From contig JAAXID010000250.1 in the NCBI GenBank assembly GCA_012270545.1, forward strand, positions 1 to 33,818: a stretch of 33,818 nt of DNA. Reading direction: 5' to 3'. Under the pieces are notes generated by a model. That model worked only from the letters and a program-made list of their open reading frames with translations. It made no database searches and was not told the DNA's origin. The DNA is from Anaerolineae bacterium. GTDB taxonomy: Bacteria > Chloroflexota > Anaerolineae > Aggregatilineales > Phototrophicaceae. The position numbers were made by a program, and so were the translations under genes. This document shows, in pieces, positions 15,379-22,620 of this stretch (position 1 is the first letter of the stretch; every line of letters starts with the position of its first letter).

Positions 15379-16980
15379 CTAACGGGAATACGCAACTTCC
15401 AGAAACTGATTGACGGGGACATCCGATAGGCTCTCTTCGACGCCATTGGGCCAGCGGATGAGTATCTCGCTGATAGCGGCCGCGCCCAAGCCGAAATGCA
15501 AGGCGGTGTCGTTTCCAGCGCCGAGGCTGGAGCCACACTTCACTTCTTGCAGCAGGGTCCGTCCATCTTCAGTCCTGACGTAGACGCGCGCGCCAATGGC
15601 ATCGCGGTTCACAGCGCCGCCGCCAATGAGTCGGATATTGATCCAATTGTTGGACTTCCCTTCGGCGCCGGTGTTGCGGTAGAGGACGTAGCCTTCGTTC
15701 CAATTGCCCAACACAAAATCGAGAAAGCCGTCGCGGTCGTAATCGGCATAAGCCAAGCCCATGCTCGGTTTCAGGTCAATCAGCCAGTCCGGCGGCGTGA
15801 CATCCGCGAAACTGCCATCGCCGCGATTCCTGAACATAAAGTCGCGGTATTCGAACATCATGCCTTCAGGACCGGTTTCGATATCAAACTGGATGAACTC
15901 GGTGGCTGTCAGAAAGAGATCGAGCCAGCTGTCATTGTTGTAATCGAAGAAGACGGTGCCCCAACCGACCGCGCTGCTCGGTCCCACCACCACGCCGGCC
16001 TCCTCCGCCACATCGTCAAAGGTGCCATCGCCCTGGTTCTGCAGCAACACCATGCCGTTGACCATGTCGGAGAAATAGAAGTCCAGATCGAGGTCGTTGT
16101 CGTAATCGCCGACCGCCAAGCCCATGCCGTGGATGAAGGTGCGCGCGCCCGCTTCGATCGAGATTTCACGCCAGCACCAACCGCGACAGCCGGGACCATC
16201 ATTGCGCCAAAGGATATTGCCCAGCATGTTCTTGAACTGATCGTTGACGACGTAGATATCGGGGTCGCCATCGTTGTCGTAGTCGGTGAAGCTGGCGCTG
16301 AAGCCGGCGCCGAGCAGCAGGTCGTAGTCGAGCAGGTAGCTGACATCCTCGAAACTGCCATCGCCGCGATTGTGATAAAGCGTATCGCGGGCTTCGTGGT
16401 GTTCGCGCGTGATGTTGGGATCGCCGCACTCCGGGAAACAAGACCAATTGACGACGTAAAGATCGAGGAAACTGTCGCCATCATAATCGCCCCAGGTCGC
16501 TGTTGTGCCCTTGCCGGCATCCCCCACTCCGGCACGCTCGGTCACATCGATGAATCCGCGACCACGATCGTTATGGAATAGCGTATTGGCGCCGTGGTTC
16601 AGCACGTATAGATCGAGCCAGCCATCGTTGTCGTAATCGGCCCAGACGGCGCCGCCGGTGTCGACATCGGCGAGCGCGACCTGCGGCGTCAACTCCGAGA
16701 CGCTGAATCCGCCATCGGCATTGTTGCGGTAGAGCACGCTGGGATCGCGATTGCCGGTGACGTAGAGGTCGAGCCAGCCGTCACGGTCGTAATCGCCCCA
16801 GGCTTGACCGATGCCGAGGTAACCGGTGGCGAAGTCGTCATCGAAGAGTTGCCAGTCGCCGCTATGCGTGGCGCTGATGCCGGCCGCGTCGCTGACATCG
16901 ACGAAGGGTTCAAACTTGCCGATAGCTGTGAGAAAGACGAGGCAAAGCGGAAGTAGGAGGCGCTGTAATAGCTTCGGCAT
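15379..16980 (-). CDS. FG-GAP/VCBS repeat protein with ASPIC/UnbV domain (CRTAC1-like)
   Basis: A 533-aa exported protein: N-terminal signal peptide (about 1-22), then seven repeats that each carry a calcium-binding D-x-D/N-x-D-G-like loop followed by a strand such as LDLYV (for example DYDRDGWLDLYV, DYDNDGWLDLYV, DYDNDGDPDIYV). These should form a seven-bladed propeller resembling integrin alpha chains. The last 100 residues match the ASPIC/UnbV domain (GAVNRDAIGARVYV, then LHFGLG and IRWPNGVEE). Such proteins are secreted and Ca-stabilised, probably for adhesion or glycan contact. It lies 29 nt after a coiled-coil gene on the same strand; no strong ribosome site precedes the ATG. Confidence 0.9.
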   Translation of the reverse strand: MPKLLQRLLLPLCLVFLTAIGKFEPFVDVSDAAGISATHSGDWQLFDDDFATGYLGIGQAWGDYDRDGWLDLYVTGNRDPSVLYRNNADGGFSVSELTPQVALADVDTGGAVWADYDNDGWLDLYVLNHGANTLFHNDRGRGFIDVTERAGVGDAGKGTTATWGDYDGDSFLDLYVVNWSCFPECGDPNITREHHEARDTLYHNRGDGSFEDVSYLLDYDLLLGAGFSASFTDYDNDGDPDIYVVNDQFKNMLGNILWRNDGPGCRGWCWREISIEAGARTFIHGMGLAVGDYDNDLDLDFYFSDMVNGMVLLQNQGDGTFDDVAEEAGVVVGPSSAVGWGTVFFDYNNDSWLDLFLTATEFIQFDIETGPEGMMFEYRDFMFRNRGDGSFADVTPPDWLIDLKPSMGLAYADYDRDGFLDFVLGNWNEGYVLYRNTGAEGKSNNWINIRLIGGGAVNRDAIGARVYVRTEDGRTLLQEVKCGSSLGAGNDTALHFGLGAAAISEILIRWPNGVEESLSDVPVNQFLEVAYSR

Positions 16981-17009
16981 GCGGTTGGCATGTGGAGAAT
17001 GTGTAAGTG

Positions 17010-17378
17010 CTAGGTCCTCAGCGCCAGTGACACCAAGACATTGGTCACGGCAACCGCAAGCGAGGCAAGCCCAATCAATATGGTCAGAATCCAGCGATTC
17101 GCCCGCGTATAAGCGCGCAGCTCGCCAACTTCCGAGCGCACAGACTCAACTTCCGTCCGTACAGACTCAACTTCTGTCCGCACCGACTCAACTTCTGTCC
17201 GCACAGACTCAACTTCTGTGCGTACCTTCTCGACTTCGATTCGAACAGAATGAACATCGGCTTTGGTTGCCAAATGCTCGTACGCGCCTTCAAGCTTGGC
17301 GACGCGCTCTCCTACTGGCGCGCCAGGTTGCGTCTCCGTTTGCGCAGTTGATTGCGTTTCAGCTTGTGATATTGCCAT
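17010..17378 (-). CDS. Membrane-anchored coiled-coil protein with heptad repeats
   Basis: A 122-aa protein I do not recognise by family. Residues 1-25 are Gln/Thr rich. Residues 40-85 form a regular coiled coil with the heptad VRTEVES repeated four times and degenerate copies at each end. One transmembrane helix (about 93-118, ending VSLALRT) anchors it at the C terminus, so the coil should face the cytoplasm, or the periplasm if inserted the other way round. AGAGG lies 6 nt before the ATG, and a perfect TATAAT lies upstream. It precedes the FG-GAP gene by 29 nt. Similar small proteins are often structural, but no function can be assigned. Confidence 0.75.
   Translation of the reverse strand: MAISQAETQSTAQTETQPGAPVGERVAKLEGAYEHLATKADVHSVRIEVEKVRTEVESVRTEVESVRTEVESVRTEVESVRSEVGELRAYTRANRWILTILIGLASLAVAVTNVLVSLALRT
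17122..17247. repeat. 21-bp tandem repeat coding a heptad coiled coil
   Basis: The core GACTCAAC recurs at 17143, 17164, 17185 and 17206, exactly 21 bp apart, with degenerate flanking copies. Each unit encodes one heptad on the minus strand. The array can vary in length without a frameshift. Confidence 0.85.
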
Positions 17379-17411
17379 CGTATGCCTCTAAGAGCGCATG
17401 CCTGTAAAACG

Positions 17412-17420
17412 ATTATATCA
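17412..17420 (-). promoter_or_regulatory. Extended -10 promoter of the coiled-coil gene
   Basis: TGATATAAT on the minus strand, a perfect extended -10 (TGnTATAAT). No clear -35, which extended -10 promoters can lack. The start would be about 27 nt before the ATG at 17378. Confidence 0.5.
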
Positions 17421-17447
17421 CAGTTGACTGGAGCGGCGATTTCGGCA

Positions 17448-18335
17448 TTATCGCTTCACGCCGGAGGTGGCGATGCCTTCGACGAAGTAGCGCTGGCCGA
17501 AGACGAAGATGAGCAGAACAGGGATGACTGCGATTGTCGCCACTGCCATCATCAGGTGCCATTCAGTGTTGCCGTAGGCGCCCTGATATTGGACCAGGCA
17601 AACCGGCAGCGTCTGCACATCGGGCGTACGCAGATAAAGCAGCGGACCGAAGAAGTTATTCCAGTTGCCGATGAAGGCGAAGATCGCCAGCGTCGCCAGC
17701 GCCGGTTTGGACAGCGGGATGAAGATCTGCAGCAAGATGCGCGCGTGGCCCGCGCCGTCGATCTTGGCGGCATCAACCAATTCTTCCGGAATCGTCAGAA
17801 AGAATTGCCGCAGCAAGAAGATGAAGAAGGGCCAGCCAAACCAGGGCGGCACCATCAGCGGCAGGTGCGTATCCAACCAGCCAAAGCGGTTGAACAGCAC
17901 GTACTGCGGCACCACGAGCGCTTCGTTGGGCAGGAGCATGGTCGCCAGGACGATGGCGAAAAAGAAATTCTTGCCACGTGCCTTCAGACGCGCGAAGGCA
18001 TAAGCGGCCAAGGTGCAGGAGACGAGATTGCCGATGATGTTGTTGATGGTGATCTTCAGCGAATTCCAGGTGCAGGTGGTGAAATTGACGTAACCGTAAC
18101 CGTACCAGCCATCGGCGAAGTTCTCCCATTGGACCGTCTCAGGGATCAGCCGCGGCGGAAAGGCGAAGACTTGGTTCAGCGGTTTCAGCGCGGTCGACAC
18201 CATGACGATGAATGGCAAGACAAAGGCGACCCCGAGCGGGACAAGCAAGACGAAGGTAACCATAATGCCGATGGCGCGGCGTCCCTTGATCGACTTGCGC
18301 CAGGTGACGCTTTCTACCCGTTTTCTCGGCGTCAT
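17448..18335 (-). CDS. ABC sugar transporter permease, MalG/UgpE-type
   Basis: A 295-aa inner-membrane permease with about six transmembrane helices. The cytoplasmic EAA loop, which docks the ATPase, reads EELVDAAKIDGAGHARILLQ. The C-terminal end with VFGQRYFVEGI is typical of the CUT1 family of sugar importers. Its ATG overlaps the stop of the partner permease (ATGA at 18332-18335), so the two are translationally coupled. The substrate is not readable, but binding protein, two permeases and fucosidases nearby suggest fucose-containing oligosaccharides. No ATPase gene follows; a shared MsmX/UgpC-like ATPase elsewhere is likely. Confidence 0.95.
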   Translation of the reverse strand: MTPRKRVESVTWRKSIKGRRAIGIMVTFVLLVPLGVAFVLPFIVMVSTALKPLNQVFAFPPRLIPETVQWENFADGWYGYGYVNFTTCTWNSLKITINNIIGNLVSCTLAAYAFARLKARGKNFFFAIVLATMLLPNEALVVPQYVLFNRFGWLDTHLPLMVPPWFGWPFFIFLLRQFFLTIPEELVDAAKIDGAGHARILLQIFIPLSKPALATLAIFAFIGNWNNFFGPLLYLRTPDVQTLPVCLVQYQGAYGNTEWHLMMAVATIAVIPVLLIFVFGQRYFVEGIATSGVKR

Positions 18336-19246
18336 CCCGTATCAGCCTCGTAGTAGACCCAGCGCCTGCCCACGCGGAATTGGATGCCCGTAAGCACCAT
18401 GAGGATGACAAACATAATCCAGGCGACAGCGGCGGCAACGCCCAATTGCAGGAAAATGAAGGCGTTCTCCCATAAGTACCAAATCAAGACATTGCTGGAC
18501 TCGCCCGGTCCACCCTCCGTCATCACGCGGATCTCAGTGAAATTCTGGAAGGAACTCACGACAGAAATAATGATCACGAAGAAAAGTACCGGCGAAAGCA
18601 TGGGCAAGGTGACGTTGCGGAACTTCGCCCAATGGCCTGCGCCGTCGATCTCAGCTGATTCGTAAAGCTCTTTGGGCACGCCCTGCAAGCCGGCCAGCAG
18701 GATGATCATGATAGGACCTACCGAAAACATGCTCATCAAGATTAGCGACGGCTTGACCCAGGTCTTGCTGAATATCCAGGGCGGACCTTGAATGCCAATC
18801 TGCTTCAAAGTGTGGTTCAGGATGCCAAGGCGCGGATTAAAGATCCAGATCCAAACCAGCGCCACGGCCACGCCCGCCGTCACCGTCGGCAGATAATAGA
18901 CAGCGCGAAAGAAGGCGATGCCCGGCACCTTTTGATTAAGCAGGATGGCCAGCAATAAGGCGAATGACACGCCGAAAACCACCCGGCCGACGACAATATA
19001 GAGCGTATTGCCGACCGATGTCCAAAATATCGGGTCCGCGAAAAGATTCGAGTAATTTTCCAAGCCCACGAATTGGAGATCATCCAGCGAGATGCGCCAA
19101 TCGGTGAAGCTCAAACCCAGCATGCCGAAGACGGGCCCGACGCTGAAGACGACCAAGCCAATCAGCCAAGGGAAAATGAACAAATAGAAAATCCGCTCTT
19201 CGCGCTTGGCGCTGGGTGAGATAGGCCGCGCTATTCGTCTAAGCAT
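18332..19246 (-). CDS. ABC sugar transporter permease, MalF/UgpA-type
   Basis: A 304-aa partner permease of the CUT1 importer with about six transmembrane helices, beginning in a basic N terminus (MLRRIARP) and the helix FYLFIFPWLIGLVVF. The EAA loop reads KELYESAEIDGAGHWAKFRNV. The start at 19246 gives normal family length; the in-frame ATG at 19345 would overlap the end of the binding-protein gene and run through the intergenic hairpin. It is second in the operon binding protein, permease, permease. Confidence 0.93.
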   Translation of the reverse strand: MLRRIARPISPSAKREERIFYLFIFPWLIGLVVFSVGPVFGMLGLSFTDWRISLDDLQFVGLENYSNLFADPIFWTSVGNTLYIVVGRVVFGVSFALLLAILLNQKVPGIAFFRAVYYLPTVTAGVAVALVWIWIFNPRLGILNHTLKQIGIQGPPWIFSKTWVKPSLILMSMFSVGPIMIILLAGLQGVPKELYESAEIDGAGHWAKFRNVTLPMLSPVLFFVIIISVVSSFQNFTEIRVMTEGGPGESSNVLIWYLWENAFIFLQLGVAAAVAWIMFVILMVLTGIQFRVGRRWVYYEADTG

Positions 19247-19281
19247 TGATCTTGCACTCGCCTTAGAGCCAACAGAATCCA

Positions 19282-19304
19282 GGGAGACCGCTGAGCGATC
19301 TCCC
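19282..19304 (-). promoter_or_regulatory. Intergenic hairpin between binding-protein and permease genes
   Basis: GGGAGA and TCTCCC arms enclose CGCT and AGCG, with one mismatched pair between the two stem segments. The stem lies between the stop at 19332 and the start at 19246. Such structures after binding-protein genes commonly protect the upstream mRNA or partly terminate transcription, giving more binding protein than permease. No T-run follows. Confidence 0.6.
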
Positions 19305-19331
19305 TCAATTGTTACAGTCTGCGAAATTGGA

Positions 19332-20645
19332 CTACATATCGGCAACTGCGTCGAGCGCAGCGTTGCCCTCTTCCGTGATGGTGGCGATGGCTTCGTCCAC
19401 AGTGGTTTCGCCCAGACGCAGCAGATCGGCCTCGCGACTCAGAATCTGGCTGACTTGAGCGGCCGCCAGCGACTGGAAGGGAGGACCTGTCACCGCGTAA
19501 TCAAACATGGCTTCCAGGAAGTAATGGCCACTGGGCGGCGCCGGGTCGGATGTCAACCAGGCTTCCAGGCCCTCCGGACGCGCCGGTGAACCGCGGCCCG
19601 AGAGGCTCCACATGAAGATCATGCCCTCAAGTGAGAGGTATTCACGCAGGTAGCGCCAAGCCACATCCGGCTTATCGCTGGTGGGCGTGATGCCATAACC
19701 GCTGCCGAAAGCGCCCGTATAGCGCGAACCGTCAGCGCCCATTGGCGTCGGCGCGACATCCCATTCGAAATTCGCCAAAGCGCGCATGCTGGGCGTGCTC
19801 CAGGTCGCGATATGGCCCATAGCGGCGACACCGGCCCGGAAGGGCTGCGAGTTGGGGAAGGCCTCCATCTCAGTGCCGCTCGCGCCGGCATGTTCGACAT
19901 GCGTCAGGTTATACCAGTGGTTGAGCGCCGCGCGGATTTCGGGCGTATCAACCGTCATCGCGCTTTCGTCTTCGTTCATCGTAGTGCCGCCCCAAGCGCC
20001 GGTGAAGAAACCGCCACCGCCGTTGCCCAGATCAAGTCGGCCATCCCAGCCCCAGATGCCGGCATCGGTATCGGTCAGCTCGATGGCGGCGGCCGCCATG
20101 TCTTCCATCGTCCAGTCTTCGCCCGGATAGTCCATGCCCGCGGCATCGAACAAATCCTTGTTGTAACCAAGGATGATCGGACCGTGGTCGTATGGGAGCG
20201 CATGGATGCGGCCGTCAACGCGGTAAAGGCGTACCGACTCTTCCCACATGCCGTCGACGTTGAATTCTTCATCAGCGGTAACGATGTCGTGGATGTCGAT
20301 GATGATGCCCTCATGCGCCCATGGGGTGGCGCGGCTGCCATGTACGTAGATGATATCGGGCAAGGTGCCGGCGGCGGCCCAGGCGGGAACCACGTTGTTG
20401 TGGTCGGCCCAGGTATTGTAGGTGATGTTGATCTTGATGTCCGGATGCCGCTCCATGAAGCCTTCATCGTATTCGGCCTGGCGCGGACGGAATGCCGCTT
20501 CCCAGTGACGGCCGAAAGTCAGCTCGACCTGATCCTGCGCGGCGGCGATGCCGCTCAGGGGTCCCAGTCCCGCGAGCGCGGCGCCGGTGCTGGTAGCGGC
20601 CGTCAATTTAAGGAAATCGCGGCGTGAAAGTTTTTCAGTGCTCAT
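19332..20645 (-). CDS. Extracellular solute-binding protein, family 1, Tat-exported
   Basis: A 437-aa sugar-binding protein of the CUT1 importer. The N terminus has a twin-arginine signal (SRRDFLK at 7-13), a hydrophobic Ala-rich segment and a cleavage region near AAAQDQ. The mature part has the usual cluster A/B fold, with WADHNNVVPAWAAAGTLPDI and aromatic residues that often stack on sugar rings. Export in folded form through Tat is a feature of many Chloroflexota binding proteins. AAAGGAA lies just upstream of the ATG, and the two strong tandem promoters further up should give high expression. The ligand is inferred from neighbours as a fucose-containing oligosaccharide. Confidence 0.94.
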   Translation of the reverse strand: MSTEKLSRRDFLKLTAATSTGAALAGLGPLSGIAAAQDQVELTFGRHWEAAFRPRQAEYDEGFMERHPDIKINITYNTWADHNNVVPAWAAAGTLPDIIYVHGSRATPWAHEGIIIDIHDIVTADEEFNVDGMWEESVRLYRVDGRIHALPYDHGPIILGYNKDLFDAAGMDYPGEDWTMEDMAAAAIELTDTDAGIWGWDGRLDLGNGGGGFFTGAWGGTTMNEDESAMTVDTPEIRAALNHWYNLTHVEHAGASGTEMEAFPNSQPFRAGVAAMGHIATWSTPSMRALANFEWDVAPTPMGADGSRYTGAFGSGYGITPTSDKPDVAWRYLREYLSLEGMIFMWSLSGRGSPARPEGLEAWLTSDPAPPSGHYFLEAMFDYAVTGPPFQSLAAAQVSQILSREADLLRLGETTVDEAIATITEEGNAALDAVADM

Positions 20646-20710
20646 GTTGGTTCCTTTCTATACTAATATCTCAGACGAACATACTGCTGCTGATCGATTC
20701 TTGCCGGGGA

Positions 20711-20719
20711 CACCTCCTT
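20711..20719 (-). promoter_or_regulatory. Orphan strong Shine-Dalgarno sequence in the ABC importer leader
   Basis: AAGGAGGTG on the minus strand, a near-perfect complement of the 16S 3' end, 65 nt before the binding-protein ATG and with no ATG at usable distance. An in-frame TTG/GTG reading frame of about 17-19 codons overlaps it. It may be a standby site, a leader-peptide site or chance. Confidence 0.4.
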
Positions 20720-20726
20720 CAACAGG

Positions 20727-20755
20727 ATATTAGCGGAATCGCGGTACAAGGTCAA
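20727..20755 (-). promoter_or_regulatory. Promoter P2 of the ABC importer operon
   Basis: On the minus strand: TTGACC (20750-20755), 17-nt spacer, TAATAT (20727-20732). It is the proximal of two tandem promoters. Confidence 0.6.
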
Positions 20756-20770
20756 AACAACCTTCCGCCG

Positions 20771-20789
20771 ATACGGATATGGTTCGTAT
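20771..20789. promoter_or_regulatory. Candidate operator overlapping promoter P1
   Basis: ATACG, 9-nt centre, CGTAT. It overlaps the -10 box and the predicted start of P1, the usual place for a repressor. The arms are short, so the dyad could be chance. Confidence 0.4.
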
Positions 20790-20816
20790 AGTAGACGAGG
20801 ATTGGCTATTTGTCAA
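20788..20816 (-). promoter_or_regulatory. Promoter P1 of the ABC importer operon
   Basis: On the minus strand: perfect TTGACA (20811-20816), 17-nt spacer, TACTAT (20788-20793). The transcript would start near 20781. Confidence 0.65.
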
Positions 20817-20873
20817 AGACTTATTGAACGCGCATTCGGTTTCGCCATGCCGATGAACTGCCAAGAACCTGCC

Positions 20874-20902
20874 TTGCTCGCGCGAGCGGACAAGTCTATT
20901 AT
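20874..20902 (+). promoter_or_regulatory. Candidate promoter of the chaperonin-like / propeller pair
   Basis: TTGCTC (20874-20879), 17-nt spacer, TATTAT (20897-20902). It lies downstream of the ATG at 20802, so if used it rules out the longer protein start and leaves a leader of about 100 nt to 21012. Confidence 0.5.
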
Positions 20903-21011
20903 CATACGAGCGCGTCAAGCGTTATCGCCGCCATCATCTGACTGTGGTAAGCTTGTCGCTGTTTTCTTAGCCCAGTCTCATCGCGTTGAGAGCCAGGTTT
21001 ACAGCGCAGTT

Positions 21012-22619
21012 ATGCCAGTGCCCAAAGTCATCCACCAGCCGCGGACGCAGCAGGCGCTCAAGCGCGGGATTTCGACTTTGGTTAATGCCATTGCGCCGAC
21101 CTTGGGACCGACGCCGCGCCCTTCCATCGCGCGCAACCAAGGCAAGTTCGAACTGCTGGACGATGGCGGCCTGATCGCCCGACGCATCATTGCCCTGCCC
21201 GAACAAGAAGACGATGTCGGGGCGATGCTGCTGCGGCAGGTGCTCTGGGCTGTGCATCAGCATGTCGGCGATGGCGCCGCCACGACCGCGGTGCTCTACG
21301 AAAAGATCTATAGCGAGGGACTGCGCTATATTGCCGCCGGCGCCGACCCGATGCGGCTGCGCGTGCGTCTCATGGAATTGTTGCCGATAGTCAGCCAACG
21401 CTTGCTGGCCGCTGCGCGCCCACTGCGCGGCGAAGCGGAACTGAAAGCGCTGGCCTTCTCCGTCTGCTATGACGAGGAGATGGCGGAGGTCTTGGGCGAA
21501 GTTATCGACACAATCGGGCAATACGGTCAAGTGGATGTCCGCGCTGGGCACGGTCGCGGCCTGGAATACACCTACGTTGAAGGCAGTTATTGGCGCGGCG
21601 GCGCCCAATCAAAAGAGATGCTGCGCGGCTTCCAGCGGGGAGTCGCTGAGCTGCAAGACGCCGCGATCCTAGTCACCGACATGGAAATCGAAGAACCGCG
21701 CGAGCTGGTGCCGCTGATGAGCTTGGCGCTGCGCCGTGGCATCGCGAACCTGCTGCTCGTCGTCGCTTCAATCTCAGAAACGGGCTTGTCGGTCGTGCTG
21801 GACAAGCGCTTGCGAGACAAAATACAGACCATTGTCGTCAAGATAGATGCTTACCATCCGGGCGACCTGAGTATCGCGCAGGCGGATATTGCGCTCTTGA
21901 CCGGCGCGCGACCGCTGCTGCAAAAGGCGGGCGAATCACTGGAGCAGGTTCGCGAGAGCGACTTCGGCGAGGCGCGTTGGGTCTGGGCTGATGACAAGAA
22001 TTTTGGCTTCGCCAGCGGCAAAGGCGATCCACGACAATTGCGCGAGGGCGTGCGAAGCCTGCGGAAGGCCTACGCCAGCGCCGAAGATGACGACGATCGC
22101 CGGCGCACCCTTGAGCGGCTGGGACGCTTGAACGGCGGACTGGCGACAGTCTATGTGGGCGGCATCGCCGAGGATGAAATCCGGCAGCGCAAGGAAACGG
22201 CGGAACGCACGATTCGGGCGTTGCGGCGCGCGGCCGACCTTGGTGTGATACCCGGCGGCGGGGTTGCCCTGCTTCGCGGCCGTGATTGGCTGCTGGCGGA
22301 AGCCGAAGCGGAGACAGATATGGAGAGCCGCGCCGCCCGTCTGATCATGGCGAAGGCGGCCGAAGCGCCGATTCGTCAACTGCTTGAGAACGCCGGATAC
22401 GACCCAAGCGAAGTGCTGGCGCAGTTGGGGAACTGCGGGGCAGCAGCCGGCTTTGATGTCATGCGCGACGAGATCATCGATGTGGCGACGGCCGGCATCC
22501 TCGATGTGGCGCAGGTGCAGGTCGAGGTGCTGCAGCGCGCTGTTTCGAGCGCGGCGCTGGCTTTGACGATCGATGTGCTCGTGCTGCATCGCGAGCCAGA
22601 GACGATGACGGATCCATAA
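21012..22619 (+). CDS. Divergent Cpn60/GroEL-like chaperonin with altered ATP site
   Basis: A 535-aa protein that aligns end to end with GroEL by eye: LVNAIAPTLGP near the start, Asp51 at the position of GroEL Asp52, GDGAATTAVL (86-95) with Asp87, AAGADPMRL, an apical-like middle part, YVGGIAEDE, and VIPGGGVALLR (412-422). Several key positions differ. The LGPKGRN phosphate loop has become LGPTPRP. The catalytic Asp398 of GroEL falls at Arg399 in an ungapped alignment of that block. The Gly-Met-rich C-terminal tail is absent. It probably still forms the fold but may bind ATP poorly or not hydrolyse it. The start at 21012 gives normal family length. The propeller gene follows after 1 nt. Confidence 0.85.
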   Translation: MPVPKVIHQPRTQQALKRGISTLVNAIAPTLGPTPRPSIARNQGKFELLDDGGLIARRIIALPEQEDDVGAMLLRQVLWAVHQHVGDGAATTAVLYEKIYSEGLRYIAAGADPMRLRVRLMELLPIVSQRLLAAARPLRGEAELKALAFSVCYDEEMAEVLGEVIDTIGQYGQVDVRAGHGRGLEYTYVEGSYWRGGAQSKEMLRGFQRGVAELQDAAILVTDMEIEEPRELVPLMSLALRRGIANLLLVVASISETGLSVVLDKRLRDKIQTIVVKIDAYHPGDLSIAQADIALLTGARPLLQKAGESLEQVRESDFGEARWVWADDKNFGFASGKGDPRQLREGVRSLRKAYASAEDDDDRRRTLERLGRLNGGLATVYVGGIAEDEIRQRKETAERTIRALRRAADLGVIPGGGVALLRGRDWLLAEAEAETDMESRAARLIMAKAAEAPIRQLLENAGYDPSEVLAQLGNCGAAAGFDVMRDEIIDVATAGILDVAQVQVEVLQRAVSSAALALTIDVLVLHREPETMTDP

Positions 22620-22620
22620 A

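Noticed and set aside
15496-16581. 361-codon open frame antisense to the FG-GAP gene
   Set aside because: Its composition is a mirror of the repeated Asp-rich loops on the other strand; no domain or ribosome site is seen.
17122-17247. 21-bp repeats considered as a CRISPR array or iteron origin
   Set aside because: The units are contiguous with no spacers, keep a reading frame and encode regular heptads in a supported gene.
17382-18353. 323-codon open frame antisense to the MalG-type permease
   Set aside because: Very rich in Arg, Gln, Asp and His, as expected from the complement of membrane-helix codons; the permease is certain.
19812-20627. 271-codon open frame antisense to the binding-protein gene
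   Set aside because: No motif, and the opposite strand encodes a clear Tat-exported binding protein with promoters and ribosome site.
20802-21011. N-terminal extension of the chaperonin-like protein from the ATG at 20802
   Set aside because: The 70 extra residues match nothing in Cpn60, a promoter candidate lies inside, and the start at 21012 gives normal family length.
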